Source: Corynebacterium striatum ATCC 6940
GTDB taxonomy: Bacteria; Actinomycetota; Actinomycetes; Mycobacteriales; Mycobacteriaceae
Length of the DNA stretch: 64,000 bases
Direction: 5' to 3'
NCBI RefSeq assembly: GCF_000159135.1
Contig: NZ_GG667523.1
Location: 103,614-167,613 of the forward strand
In this document: positions 17,124 to 26,434 of the stretch, piece by piece
Numbering within the stretch: position 1 is the first letter of the stretch
How the letters are laid out: the number at the start of each line of letters is the position of its first letter
Notes under the pieces: generated by a model
Seen by the model: the letters and a program-made list of their open reading frames with translations, nothing else
What the model was told of the DNA's origin: nothing
The model's database searches: none
Translations under genes and position numbers: made by a program

Positions 17124-17504
17124 GCAACGCTCCTTTTCCGTGCTTTCTGGCTTTCTTGGTCTTTCAGCGATCTTGCTTGACACTTTGTGACCGAATTCAT
17201 ACGGTCACACTCTCCTACGGAGTAAAGCTTTTTGAATTTTATGCATACGAACGAAATGTTATGCGTCGGGCCAAAATGGCCACCCAAACCACTGTACACG
17301 TCTTTGTGAATGTTTGCGCAGTATGGGGTATATTTGGGTTGTTCCGCCCTCAAGTCACGGGCGAAACAATGCAATCAAATCGCGCATAGAAAACGAGGGA
17401 GTAATTCACATCACACACCCCTCTTCGCCCCAGTGAGACTGAATTTTATTCACGTCTTAATGTCGGAATTTTCATCCATAAACGACTGCAACGAGGAGTA
17501 GTAA
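17124..17504. promoter_or_regulatory. betA-betT divergent control region
   Basis: A 381-bp gene-free region, AT-rich compared with its flanks. It contains a perfect inverted repeat TGTGACCG (17186-17193) and CGGTCACA (17202-17209) with an 8-bp spacer, lying 60-85 bp upstream of the betA start. A second palindrome, GGCCAAAATGGCC, is at 17269-17281. They are candidate operators (for example for a BetI- or GlxR-like regulator), but the regulator is not in the window. Small open frames here lack ribosome sites and family features. Confidence 0.5.
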
Positions 17505-19772
17505 ATGGCAAACTTTGACCCCCACGACCCGGAGGCGTCCCCGACGCCCCGCCGGTCCCCCCAGACAGGTGGGTCGGAGGCCGCCGCGTCACCGTTAAAA
17601 ACAACAGAAACCAAGAGACCTCGCCGCCCCCTGAAGAAGTCGAACTATCAGGTCCGCGCACTCGTCGGCAGCTTCAAGGCAGAAACCGGCCCGGAAGTCG
17701 GCTCTGGTGAAGTTCCGGTGCCAAAGCCCAACTGGCCAGTGTTCATCATTTCCAGTGCGCTCATCATCGCCATGGCTCTCTACGCAGGGCTTGGCCGCGA
17801 GTCCGCAGCAAACACCTTGGCCAACGTCACCGCATGGATCGGTACCAACTTGGGCTGGTTCTACGTCCTGACGGCCACCATCGCCGTGGTCTTTGTCCTC
17901 TATATTGCGTTCTCCAACGTGGGCGATATCCGCTTGGGACCTGACCATTCGCGCCCGAAGTTCAACACCTTCTCGTGGGCATCGATGCTCTTCGCCGCAG
18001 GTATCGGCGTGGACCTCATGTTCTTCGCCGTGGCTGAGCCGGTGACCATGTACGTGGCCCCACCCGTCGGCGAAGGCGAGACCATGGAGGCCGCCAAAGA
18101 GGCCGTGGTGTGGGCGATGTTCCACTACGGCATTACCGGCTGGGCACTATATGCCCTGATGGGCATGGCCTTTGGCTACTTTGCCTATCGCCTCAACATG
18201 CCGCTGGCTATTCGCTCAGCACTCTACCCGCTCATCGGCAAACGTGTGCACGGCCCGGTTGGTGACGCCGTCGATATCGCCGCGATGCTGGGCACCGTCT
18301 TTGGTGTCACGGCGTCGCTTGGCATCGGCGTCGTACAGCTGTCCTATGGTTTCCACCTCATCTTCGGATTCGAGCAAGGCCTGGGCCTGCAGTCAGCACT
18401 CATCATTATCGCCGTTGTCATCGCCACGCTGTCTGCTGTTTCCGGCGTGGACAAGGGCATTCGCTTCCTCTCGGAGCTCAACGTCTACCTGGCCATCGCG
18501 CTCATGATTTACATCGTGGTCTTCGGCAAGACCGCGTACCTCTTCGACGCGATTACCACCAACGTGGGCGACTACATCTCGAAGTTCCCTTCGTGGACCA
18601 TGGAGACTTTCGCTTTTGCTGACGACCAAGCCTCCACCGGCGAATGGATGCAGGCATGGACCTTGTTCTTCTGGGCATGGTGGATTGCCTGGGCCACCTT
18701 CGTGGGCCTGTTCCTGGCCCGCATCTCCCGCGGCCGCACCCTGCGCCAGTTCATCTTCGGCGTGCTCACTTTCCCGTTCCTGTTCATCCTCATGTGGATG
18801 TCTTTCTTCGGCAACACCGCGCTCGACATGGTGCGTTCTGGCGAATACCCCGACTTTGCGGAAGCCGCCGTTAATACCCCTGAGCAGGGCTTCTACGACA
18901 TGCTTGCGGAGTTCCCAGCATCCGGAGTCGTAATCTTCCTGACCACCTTCATCGGTCTTCTGCTCTACATCACCTCAGCTGACTCCGGTGCGCTGGTGAT
19001 GTCGAACTTCACCTCGAAGATTACGGATAGCCGCCAGGATGGCCCGCGCTGGATGCGCATCTTCTGGTCCGTCACCGTGGGTGCTCTGACACTGGCCCTG
19101 CTGCAGATTGACGGCATTGCCACCGTCCAATCCGCCACCGTGGTCATGGGCCTGCCCTTCGCAGTAGTCATCTACCTCGTGATGTTCTCCCTGTGGAAGT
19201 CCTTGCGCCTGGAAAGCGTCCAGCGTGAGGCTCGCCAGACCGCGCTGCATGGCGCAATCTCGGGCCGCACCGAACTGGCACCAGAAAACGGTGACCGCTG
19301 GAAGAGCCGTCTAGACCGCGTCAACTCCTACCCCACCAAGCAGGAAATGGATTCCTACCTGCGTGAGACCGCTACCTTCGCCCTCGAGAAGGTTGCCGTG
19401 CAGATGCGTGCACGCGGGTACGACGCAGTCCTCCTCACCAGTGAGCTTCCCGACGTCGAGCTGCCGCAGCTGGACTTGCAGGTCACCCTTGAGCACGAAC
19501 GAAAGTTCCGCTACCAGCTCTTCCCAATCACCGCTGAAAGCCCTGACTTCACCCCAGGCGATGACGACGAGTACTACCGCCTTGAGGTCTACGACCTCAC
19601 CGGTTCCCTGGGCTACGACGTCTACGGCTACTCGGAGAACCAGCTCATCAACAACGTGCTGGATCTCTATGAACGCCACCTAGCGTTCCTGTACATGCAG
19701 CAGACCCAGCCGGGCGACTCTGACGTCTCCGATGGTGCTGAACCCGAGCCCACATGGCAGGAAGACAGCTAA
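17505..19772 (+). CDS. betT: BCCT-family choline transporter (BetT-type)
   Basis: 755 residues with a hydrophilic N-terminal extension (about 75 residues), twelve helices (about 80-580) and a long cytoplasmic C-terminal domain (about 580-755) as in BetT rather than BetP. The BCCT signature lies in WTLFFWAWWIAWATFVGLFLARISRGRTLRQFI near residues 385-420, with the aromatic box WAWWIAW. It imports choline driven by ion gradients. The start ATG 17505 follows GAGGAGTAGTAA. It is 49 bp upstream of betB, so they are probably one operon. Confidence 0.93.
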   Translation: MANFDPHDPEASPTPRRSPQTGGSEAAASPLKTTETKRPRRPLKKSNYQVRALVGSFKAETGPEVGSGEVPVPKPNWPVFIISSALIIAMALYAGLGRESAANTLANVTAWIGTNLGWFYVLTATIAVVFVLYIAFSNVGDIRLGPDHSRPKFNTFSWASMLFAAGIGVDLMFFAVAEPVTMYVAPPVGEGETMEAAKEAVVWAMFHYGITGWALYALMGMAFGYFAYRLNMPLAIRSALYPLIGKRVHGPVGDAVDIAAMLGTVFGVTASLGIGVVQLSYGFHLIFGFEQGLGLQSALIIIAVVIATLSAVSGVDKGIRFLSELNVYLAIALMIYIVVFGKTAYLFDAITTNVGDYISKFPSWTMETFAFADDQASTGEWMQAWTLFFWAWWIAWATFVGLFLARISRGRTLRQFIFGVLTFPFLFILMWMSFFGNTALDMVRSGEYPDFAEAAVNTPEQGFYDMLAEFPASGVVIFLTTFIGLLLYITSADSGALVMSNFTSKITDSRQDGPRWMRIFWSVTVGALTLALLQIDGIATVQSATVVMGLPFAVVIYLVMFSLWKSLRLESVQREARQTALHGAISGRTELAPENGDRWKSRLDRVNSYPTKQEMDSYLRETATFALEKVAVQMRARGYDAVLLTSELPDVELPQLDLQVTLEHERKFRYQLFPITAESPDFTPGDDDEYYRLEVYDLTGSLGYDVYGYSENQLINNVLDLYERHLAFLYMQQTQPGDSDVSDGAEPEPTWQEDS

Positions 19773-19830
19773 GCTGGCGGACCCCGTTCATTTATAGAAC
19801 TCAAATTCATCTTTAGAAAGGTTGCTTTTC

Positions 19831-21408
19831 TTGAGCACTCAGAACACTTTGTTCGACCCAACCACTACCGAGTACCTCAAAGGCGTCCATACGGGCGATG
19901 GCCCGAAGTCTCTGTTTATCAATGGCCAGTGGGAGGCGGCCGCCGACGCTGCCACACGCACCATCATCTGCCCAGCCGACGGCAGCACGGTCGGTGTGGT
20001 CTCCGAGGCTTCAGATGCAGACACCATCCGCGCCATTGAGGCCGCACGCGCCGCCTTTGAGTCGGGTGTGTGGAGTAATACCCCAGCTATTGAGCGCGGC
20101 AAGCTGCTGATGAGGGTCGCCGACTTCATCCGTGAGAACAAGGAGCTTTTTGCTTCCGCTGAGTCCGCCGATACAGGCAAGCGTTACGAGGAGTCCCTCG
20201 GCGACATGGACGATATTTCCAACGCCTTCGATTACTTCGGCACCCTGGCCTCGCACGAGGCCGGCCGCGTGGTGGATCCGGGCGACCAGAACCTGCGTTC
20301 CCGTATCGATGCGGAACCAGTCGGCGTGTGTGGCCTCATCACTCCGTGGAACTACCCACTCCTACAGGTCTCTTGGAAGGTTGCCCCGGCTCTTGCGGCA
20401 GGCAACTCCTTCGTGCTCAAGCAGGCTGAGCTCACCCCGCACACCGCAATGCTGCTGATGGTTGGCCTGAAGCAGGCAGGGCTTCCCGACGGCGTAGGCA
20501 ACCTGATCACCGGCGCTGGCGCTAACTGCGGAAACCCACTGTCCCAGCACCCTGAGGTAGACATGGTCTCCTTCACCGGCGGCCTGGCCACCGGCAAGAT
20601 CATCGCCAAGAACGCTGCGGAGACCGTCAAGCGCACCGCACTGGAGCTCGGCGGCAAGAACCCGAACGTCATCTTCGCCGATGCCGACTTCGACGTCGCC
20701 GTGGACAACGCCCTCAACGGCGCATTCTTCCACTCGGGGCAGGTCTGCTCTGCGGGCTCGCGCATCATCGTGGAAGAGTCCCTGCACGACAAGTTCATCG
20801 AGGCCCTGGTCAAGCGCACCAACAACATCAAGATTGGTGGCCCGACCGACTCCAAGGCAGAAACCGGCCCGCTGATCTCTGAGGAGCACCGTGAGAAGGT
20901 CGCTGCTTACGTGGATAAAGCACGCGAGCAAGGTGCCAAGATTCTGACTGGCGGCCGCGCTGCTACCAGCGAGGACACCACTGGCCAGCACGGCACTGGT
21001 GAGACCGACCTGGGCAAGGGCGTCTACTACCTGCCCACGATCATCGATGGCGCCACCAAGGAGATGGACTGCGTCCACGACGAGGCCTTCGGCCCAGTGG
21101 TAACGGTGGAGACCTTCACCACTGAGGAAGAAGCCATCGCTACCGCGAACGACACCGAGTACGGCCTGGCAGGCGCCGTATTTACTAGCGATGCCGGCAA
21201 GGCTGAGCGCATGGCCCGCGCAATGCGCCACGGCACCATCTGGATCAACGACTTCCACCCCTACCTTCCGCAGGCAGAGTGGGGCGGATACAAGCAGTCC
21301 GGCAACGGCCGCGAGCTTGGCCCAACCGGCCTTGCCGAATATCAGGAGCACAAGCACGTGTACCAGAACCTGGCACCGGCGGCGTGGGACCAGTTTGGTC
21401 TGCAGTAA
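19831..21408 (+). CDS. betB: Betaine-aldehyde dehydrogenase
   Basis: 525 residues of the NAD(P)-dependent aldehyde dehydrogenase superfamily. TTG 19831 is chosen because AGAAAGG ends about 9 bases upstream; a TTG three codons earlier overlaps that site. Motifs: ITPWNYPLLQ (near 170), FTGGLATG, LELGGKNPN (general base Glu) and GQVCSAGSRI (catalytic Cys). It oxidises betaine aldehyde to glycine betaine, an osmoprotectant, completing the pathway with betA and the transporter. An insert near residue 380 (TSEDTTGQHGTGETDLG) makes it slightly longer than usual. Confidence 0.9.
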   Translation: MSTQNTLFDPTTTEYLKGVHTGDGPKSLFINGQWEAAADAATRTIICPADGSTVGVVSEASDADTIRAIEAARAAFESGVWSNTPAIERGKLLMRVADFIRENKELFASAESADTGKRYEESLGDMDDISNAFDYFGTLASHEAGRVVDPGDQNLRSRIDAEPVGVCGLITPWNYPLLQVSWKVAPALAAGNSFVLKQAELTPHTAMLLMVGLKQAGLPDGVGNLITGAGANCGNPLSQHPEVDMVSFTGGLATGKIIAKNAAETVKRTALELGGKNPNVIFADADFDVAVDNALNGAFFHSGQVCSAGSRIIVEESLHDKFIEALVKRTNNIKIGGPTDSKAETGPLISEEHREKVAAYVDKAREQGAKILTGGRAATSEDTTGQHGTGETDLGKGVYYLPTIIDGATKEMDCVHDEAFGPVVTVETFTTEEEAIATANDTEYGLAGAVFTSDAGKAERMARAMRHGTIWINDFHPYLPQAEWGGYKQSGNGRELGPTGLAEYQEHKHVYQNLAPAAWDQFGLQ

Positions 21409-22115
21409 CTAACTCTGCGTGCGCGGCTTAATGGTCATCGTGTCAATGTTGACGTGCGCTGGCAGCGATGCCACCCAGCGCACGGCCTCCGCGATATCCT
21501 CGGCCACGAGGTTAAGCTCGCCGGCGTAGACCGCGGCGGCGCGCTCAGCGTCGCCGCTGAAACGATTGAGCGAGAACTCCTCAGTGGCCACGCGGCCAGG
21601 ATCAAGCTCGGTGACGCGGACATTGTGGTTCTCAATGCGCAGCACGCGGGAGATAACGCGCACGCCATGCTTGGCGGAGTTATAGCCGGAGCCCTCTCGT
21701 ATGGTGCCCAGCCAGCAATGGAGCCCATGTTGATGATGAGCCCGGAGTCGGAGGCCTCCAGCTTGGGCATCAACGCCTGAATCATGCGCACCGTGCCAAG
21801 CACGTTAACGTCATACATCCACTGCCAGTCTTCGATCTTTGTCTCTACCAGTGGCTCCAAGCCCTTGGCGCCGCCCGCGTTGTTGACCAACAGGTCCACG
21901 CGGTCCAAGTGGGAGACAAACTCCGCGACGGACTCATCATTGGTTACGTCCAGCGGATAAGCTTCAGCCCCGATTTCTGAAGCAAGCTCTTCGAGGCGTT
22001 CCACGCGGCGCGCGCCGATGACTACATGCCAGCCATCGGCAGCGAGCGCTCTTGCCGACGCCGCGCCAATACCCGAAGAAGCACCAGTTACAACAGCAAT
22101 CTTTTGTTCCGTCAT
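21409..22115 (-). pseudogene. Short-chain dehydrogenase/reductase broken by a frameshift
   Basis: From ATG 22115 the frame encodes a normal SDR N-terminus: VVTGASSGIGAAS (NAD(P) binding), LLVNNAGG, and the catalytic-Ser strand INMGSIAGWAPYE. At about 21692-21696 the frame is lost. The second half (GSGYNSAKHGVRVISRVLRIENHNVRVTELDPGRVAT... to the stop at 21409) continues in another frame and contains the catalytic YxxxK. One missing G in the run GAGAGGGCTCC would explain it. It is either a recent pseudogene or a sequencing error. It resembles the YdfG-type NADP-dependent SDRs. Confidence 0.85.
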
Positions 22116-22191
22116 ATCCCCCGATGCTAAACCACCCAATTGCACACGCCCAGCAGGGCTAGCCACAAAACAGTGGAGGCCTCAAGGAAAC

Positions 22192-22737
22192 TTAAGCCTT
22201 GACGGCATCCTCGATCTCGCCCAAGAGGTTGTCAACGAGGCCGTTCTTGAAGTCAGCCGGTGCGAATGCGCCATCGTTCATGTCGGTGATGAGGGAGACC
22301 TCAATCTGGGTGCGCAGCTGCTCCATGGAGAAGTTAGCCACTGCCAGGCGCCATGCCTCAACAGCACGGACGCCGCCGGAGAAGCCGTAGCCCACGAACG
22401 CGATTGCCTTGCCAACCCACTCGGAGCCGAGGGAGTCGAAAGCGTTCTTAAACGGGCCCGGTACGGAGTGGTTGTACTCCGGGGTGACGAAGATGAAGCC
22501 GTCGCATGCGTCGATGGCGTCGGACCAAGCCTGGACGTTAGCGTCGTCGTAGTTCTTGTTCGCGGCCATCGGAACCACGGAGGTGGTCAGGATTGGAACG
22601 TTGAAAGCCTTGAGGTCAACTACCTCGTACTCAACGCCGGTATTGCGGCCCTTTGCCAGGTCAGCAACCCAGTTAGCGATTGCTTCGCCTGCGCGATCGT
22701 CGCGGGTGGAACCAAGAACGATGCCAATCTTTGCCAT
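22192..22737 (-). CDS. NAD(P)H-dependent FMN reductase
   Basis: 181 residues with a flavodoxin-like fold: IGIVLGSTRDDRAGEAIANWV (phosphate-binding loop), ILTTSVVPMAANKNY, FIFVTPEYNHSVPGPFKNAFD (the classic PEYNxSxPGxLKNAxD motif) and AFVGYGFSGGVRA. It reduces FMN or quinones with NAD(P)H in the cytosol. It sits behind a palindromic operator-like site overlapping its promoter. Confidence 0.88.
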   Translation of the reverse strand: MAKIGIVLGSTRDDRAGEAIANWVADLAKGRNTGVEYEVVDLKAFNVPILTTSVVPMAANKNYDDANVQAWSDAIDACDGFIFVTPEYNHSVPGPFKNAFDSLGSEWVGKAIAFVGYGFSGGVRAVEAWRLAVANFSMEQLRTQIEVSLITDMNDGAFAPADFKNGLVDNLLGEIEDAVKA

Positions 22738-22761
22738 GTGGAGAATCCCCTTCTCAAAAGT

Positions 22762-22777
22762 TGTTGATTAGTCAACA
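22762..22777 (-). promoter_or_regulatory. Operator-like palindrome before the FMN reductase gene
   Basis: TGTTGATTAGTCAACA is a perfect 6+4+6 palindrome 25 bp upstream of the start. Read on the minus strand it contains TTGACT, a fair -35 element, so a bound regulator would block the promoter. Similar TTGACTAATCAA sites are used by redox-sensing HxlR-type regulators of quinone reductases; assignment here is inference. Confidence 0.5.
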
Positions 22778-23461
22778 TTAAAGTGTAGCACGGGCGTCAA
22801 TTTGGCGAATGGTGATGTTGATTCGCCCCTCCTTCAACCCACATCCTTCCGGCAGCGTTGCGTCGTTGACCCGCACAACCCCGTGGTAGGCAAGTCGCTT
22901 CGGGCCGCCGAATACAATTAAATCCCCGGAGCTGAGCGTCACGTCATCCCACGGCTTATTGCGATTTTCCGTATTGCCCATGCGAAACAGCGCCTCATCC
23001 CCGATGGATAAGGAGATGACCGGCGCAAGGGACTCCTCAAAGTCATCGACATGCATGCCCATCCCTGAGCCCGGCGGATAATAGTTCACCAAGGCCATCT
23101 CCGGATAGAAGGTCTCCACCCACGGTTCCAGCTCCGGGGAGACCTCTGCCGCCGCGCGCAGTGCTGGGCGCGCTATCTCCTGGAGGGAAACGAGCATCGG
23201 CGGCACCCGAGTCCCCTCAATGTTGCCCACGTAACGGTAGGTTTCGTAATGCCAGTACCTGCCCAGATGCAGCTGGTGCACGCTCATCTTTCCGGATTTT
23301 AGTTGTGGCTGATACATCGCCATGGGAGTGCCAGCGTAGCGCCGTGCCACCTCACGGGTTTCCTCGACGAGGGCACGTTGCTTAGCGACGTCCACCCATC
23401 CAGGCACGTGCGCTACCCCAGGGGCAATGCGGGTGGCGGGCCGAGAGACATCGAAAAGCAT
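22778..23461 (-). CDS. alkB: AlkB-family alpha-ketoglutarate-dependent dioxygenase
   Basis: About 227 residues from ATG 23461 (MLFDVSRPATRIAPGVAHVPGWV); an upstream ATG adds nine residues. Catalytic elements are all present: GMGMHVDDFE (HxD iron ligands, near 130), the distal His in RLAYHGVVRV, and the RxNxTxR-type GRINITIRQ that binds 2-oxoglutarate and substrate. It repairs N-alkylated bases such as 1-methyladenine and 3-methylcytosine in DNA or RNA. Divergent from the acetyltransferase gene. Confidence 0.92.
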   Translation of the reverse strand: MLFDVSRPATRIAPGVAHVPGWVDVAKQRALVEETREVARRYAGTPMAMYQPQLKSGKMSVHQLHLGRYWHYETYRYVGNIEGTRVPPMLVSLQEIARPALRAAAEVSPELEPWVETFYPEMALVNYYPPGSGMGMHVDDFEESLAPVISLSIGDEALFRMGNTENRNKPWDDVTLSSGDLIVFGGPKRLAYHGVVRVNDATLPEGCGLKEGRINITIRQIDARATL

Positions 23462-23511
23462 GAGCCCAAGGCTACATGTCGCATGCATTCTCGTGACTAG
23501 ACTTGGGCCCC

Positions 23512-24156
23512 ATGAACAGCCCCAAGAACTTAGAGCAATACGGCACCTGGGAGAAGATGTCTGGTGGGCAGTGGCACCTGCCAGGTCAGACGGAGGAAGT
23601 GCGCACTCAGCACGCGCGGACGTTCCGTTTGATCAAGCAGTTCAACGACTTGGGCAATACCGACCCAGACAAGGCGGAAGAGATCCTGCGCGAGCTGCTC
23701 CCCGATGAATCACACGTTCCCGGCTGGTTCGGTCCGGCGCACGTGGAATTCGGTTCTAACCTCATCGTGGGCGAACACGTTTTTATTAACTTCAATGCCA
23801 CCATCTTGGCGCAGGCCAAGGTCACGCTCGCCGATCACGTGATGATTGGGCCAAACTGCTCCCTTATCACTGTGGGCCATCCGGTCAACGATCACGAGAT
23901 GCGCGAGGGCGGCTGGGAGATCGCCAAGCCCATCACCGTGGGTCGCAACACCTGGTTCGGCGCCAACGTCACGGTCATGCCCGGCGTGACCATTGGCGAG
24001 GACTGCGTCATCGGCGCAAACACCTTGGTCACCCGTGACATTCCGGATAAGTCGCTCGTACTCGGCTCCCCGGGCCGCGTGGTGCGCAAGCTTGACGGCG
24101 AGAATCTGGAGCGCCAGGACCTGGAAGGCCCAGTAGAGGGCTTCGGGCTGCTCTAA
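23512..24156 (+). CDS. Sugar O-acetyltransferase (maltose/galactoside acetyltransferase family)
   Basis: 214 residues from ATG 23512. N-terminal mac-like domain (MSGGQWHLPGQTEEVRTQHARTFRLIKQFND) followed by the left-handed beta-helix of hexapeptide repeats, ending WFGANVTVMPGVTIGEDCVIGANTLVTRDIPDKSLVLGSPGRVVRKL. It uses acetyl-CoA; the acceptor sugar is not predictable. Its stop is immediately followed by the hrpB ATG (TAAATG), so the two are coupled, although their functions are not obviously related. Confidence 0.88.
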   Translation: MNSPKNLEQYGTWEKMSGGQWHLPGQTEEVRTQHARTFRLIKQFNDLGNTDPDKAEEILRELLPDESHVPGWFGPAHVEFGSNLIVGEHVFINFNATILAQAKVTLADHVMIGPNCSLITVGHPVNDHEMREGGWEIAKPITVGRNTWFGANVTVMPGVTIGEDCVIGANTLVTRDIPDKSLVLGSPGRVVRKLDGENLERQDLEGPVEGFGLL

Positions 24157-26433
24157 ATGTTTGATCTCGCACGCATCGGCGCTGGCCTGCCCGTCGCCGA
24201 GACCATCGGCACGCTGCCTTCTTCCGGCAACGTCGTGGTCCAGGCGCCGCCAGGCACCGGTAAGACCACGCTCGTACCGCCGGCGCTCGCGAACCAAGCT
24301 GCGGAACAAGACACGAGCGGGAAGATCCTGGTCACCGCACCTCGCCGCGTGGCCGTGCGCGCTGCCGCGAACCGGCTGCAGCACCTGTCCGGCCAACAAA
24401 TTGGTTACGCCGTGCGCGGCGATTCCCGCCACGGCCGCGACGTCGAGTTCGTCACCCCAGGCGTGCTGCTGCGCCGCCTGCTGCGCGACCCCGAGCTCAG
24501 CGGTGTTTCCGCCGTAGCCATCGACGAGGTCCATGAACGTCAATGCGACACCGACCTCGTCCTTGGCATGTGCCTGGAACTGGCGCAGCTACGCGACGAC
24601 TTCCGCGTCATCGCGATGTCCGCCACCGTCGACGCCCAGCGCTTCTCCGAACTCATGGACGCCCCGGTTCACGTCACTGAGGCAGTGACGTACCCGCTCG
24701 ACATCCGCTACTCCCCGGCCGCGGGCCGCGCTGCCGGCGAGCGGGATTTCTACGCCCACGTTGCCCGCCAAGCCACGGGCCATTCCGGTTCTGTGCTGGT
24801 CTTCGTGCCCGGTGTACGCGAGGTTAACCTCGTGTGCGAGCAACTGCCCGGCGCGTATCCGCTGCACGGACAACAGACCACGGCTGAGCAGGACGCCGCC
24901 CTGTACACCGACGCCGACCGTATCGTGGTGGCCACCTCCATCGCGGAGTCCTCGCTGACGGTCCCGGGCGTGCGCACCGTGGTCGATGCCGGGCTCTCGC
25001 GTACCCCGCGCCGCGATGCCCAGCGCGGCATGTCTGGCTTGGTCACGGTTTCTACCTCGAAGTCGAGCGCCGATCAGCGCGCCGGTCGCGCCGGGCGTGA
25101 GGCCCCTGGCACCGTGATTCGCTGCTACTCGCAGGACGATTACCAGCACTTCTCCCCGCACATCACTCCGGAGATCCTCAGCGCCGATCTCACTCAGGCG
25201 GCGCTGTTCCTGGAGTGCTGGGGCGCGGGTGAGGACTTTCCGCTCCTTGATCAGCCACCAGCCCGCGCGCTTGCCGACGCCCACCGAACACTGCGCTCGA
25301 TCGGTGCCACCGGGGACGTCGCCAAGCAGCTCGCTCTTCTGCCCACCGACCCGCGCCTTGGCGCCGCGTTGCTCAAGTACGGCGCCGGCGCTGCGCATAC
25401 CGTCGCCGCGCTCAGCGATTCCCCGCGTGGGGACATCACGCGCATCACTCCTCCCAAACGCGAGGTCGAGCGCCTAGCGCGCCTCGTGCCCGACAAAGGT
25501 CCAGCCGATCCTGGCGCGGTCGTGGCCGCGGCCTTCCCGGAGCGCGTCGCGCGCCGCGCCACCTCCGCGAAGGAAGCAGAGTACCTCCTGGCCAGCGGTA
25601 CTCGTGCGCGCATGCTCGAGGACAACGGGGCTGCGTGGCTGGCCGTGGCGGACGTGTCCTTGTCCAATGCCGGCAACGCCATCATCCGCGCTGCCGCTCG
25701 AATCGATGAGCAAGCTGCGCTCTGTGCCATCGGTACTACCGAGGAGATCACGGCGACGCTCGAAGGCGGCAAGGTGCGCGGGCGCAAGGTCCTGCGCGCC
25801 GGGGCAATCGAGCTCAGCTCCACCCCGGTCAAAGTCACGGGCGCTGCGGCCGAGGAAGCTCTTGCTGCCGGCATCCGCGATCACGGTCTTGCCATGTTCT
25901 CCTTCAGTGAGAAAGCGCAGAACCTGCGCGAACGCTTGGCGCACCTGCACGCGCACTACGGCGCCCCTTGGCCGGACGTCGACAATGCAGAGCCCGCCGA
26001 GTGGCTGGGCCCCGAGCTACACGACGTCGCGGCGGGCAAACCTGCCACCAAGGTCGACATGTATCCAGCACTCCAGCGCCTTCTCCCCTGGCCGGAAGCC
26101 ACGCGCCTGGATGAGCTGGCACCTGAACGCCTGCCCGTGCCCTCGGGGCGCGACGCGAAAATCGACTGGTCCGGGGATCGCCCCACGGTGAGCATCAAGT
26201 TGCAGGAATGCTTTGGGCTGGCGGAGTCCCCGGTCTATTGCGGGCAGCGTGTGCAGTTCCACCTGCTTTCCCCAGCGGGCCGCCCACTAGCCGTAACTGA
26301 TGACTTGGCGAGCTTCTGGGCAGGGCCTTACCAGGGCGTTCGCGCCGACATGCGAGGGCGCTATCCCAAGCATCCCTGGCCTGAAGACCCGTGGACAGCA
26401 CCTGCTACCGCACGGACGAAAAACCGGATGTGA
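24157..26433 (+). CDS. hrpB: ATP-dependent helicase HrpB
   Basis: 758 residues of the DEAH-box family. Motif I APPGTGKTT (near 32), DEVHERQ (motif II, DEVH variant), SATVD (III), ATSIAESSLTVPGV (V) and SSADQRAGRAGREAPG (VI), then the HA2-like region and the HrpB-specific C-terminal domain (residues about 640-758, ending KHPWPEDPWTAPATARTKNRM). HrpB is widespread and its precise RNA substrate is not established. It uses the ATG directly after the acetyltransferase stop. Confidence 0.93.
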   Translation: MFDLARIGAGLPVAETIGTLPSSGNVVVQAPPGTGKTTLVPPALANQAAEQDTSGKILVTAPRRVAVRAAANRLQHLSGQQIGYAVRGDSRHGRDVEFVTPGVLLRRLLRDPELSGVSAVAIDEVHERQCDTDLVLGMCLELAQLRDDFRVIAMSATVDAQRFSELMDAPVHVTEAVTYPLDIRYSPAAGRAAGERDFYAHVARQATGHSGSVLVFVPGVREVNLVCEQLPGAYPLHGQQTTAEQDAALYTDADRIVVATSIAESSLTVPGVRTVVDAGLSRTPRRDAQRGMSGLVTVSTSKSSADQRAGRAGREAPGTVIRCYSQDDYQHFSPHITPEILSADLTQAALFLECWGAGEDFPLLDQPPARALADAHRTLRSIGATGDVAKQLALLPTDPRLGAALLKYGAGAAHTVAALSDSPRGDITRITPPKREVERLARLVPDKGPADPGAVVAAAFPERVARRATSAKEAEYLLASGTRARMLEDNGAAWLAVADVSLSNAGNAIIRAAARIDEQAALCAIGTTEEITATLEGGKVRGRKVLRAGAIELSSTPVKVTGAAAEEALAAGIRDHGLAMFSFSEKAQNLRERLAHLHAHYGAPWPDVDNAEPAEWLGPELHDVAAGKPATKVDMYPALQRLLPWPEATRLDELAPERLPVPSGRDAKIDWSGDRPTVSIKLQECFGLAESPVYCGQRVQFHLLSPAGRPLAVTDDLASFWAGPYQGVRADMRGRYPKHPWPEDPWTAPATARTKNRM

Positions 26434-26434
26434 T

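Noticed and set aside
17156..17501. Small + strand frames in the bet intergenic region
   Set aside because: They lack ribosome sites and conserved features; the region is AT-rich regulatory DNA.
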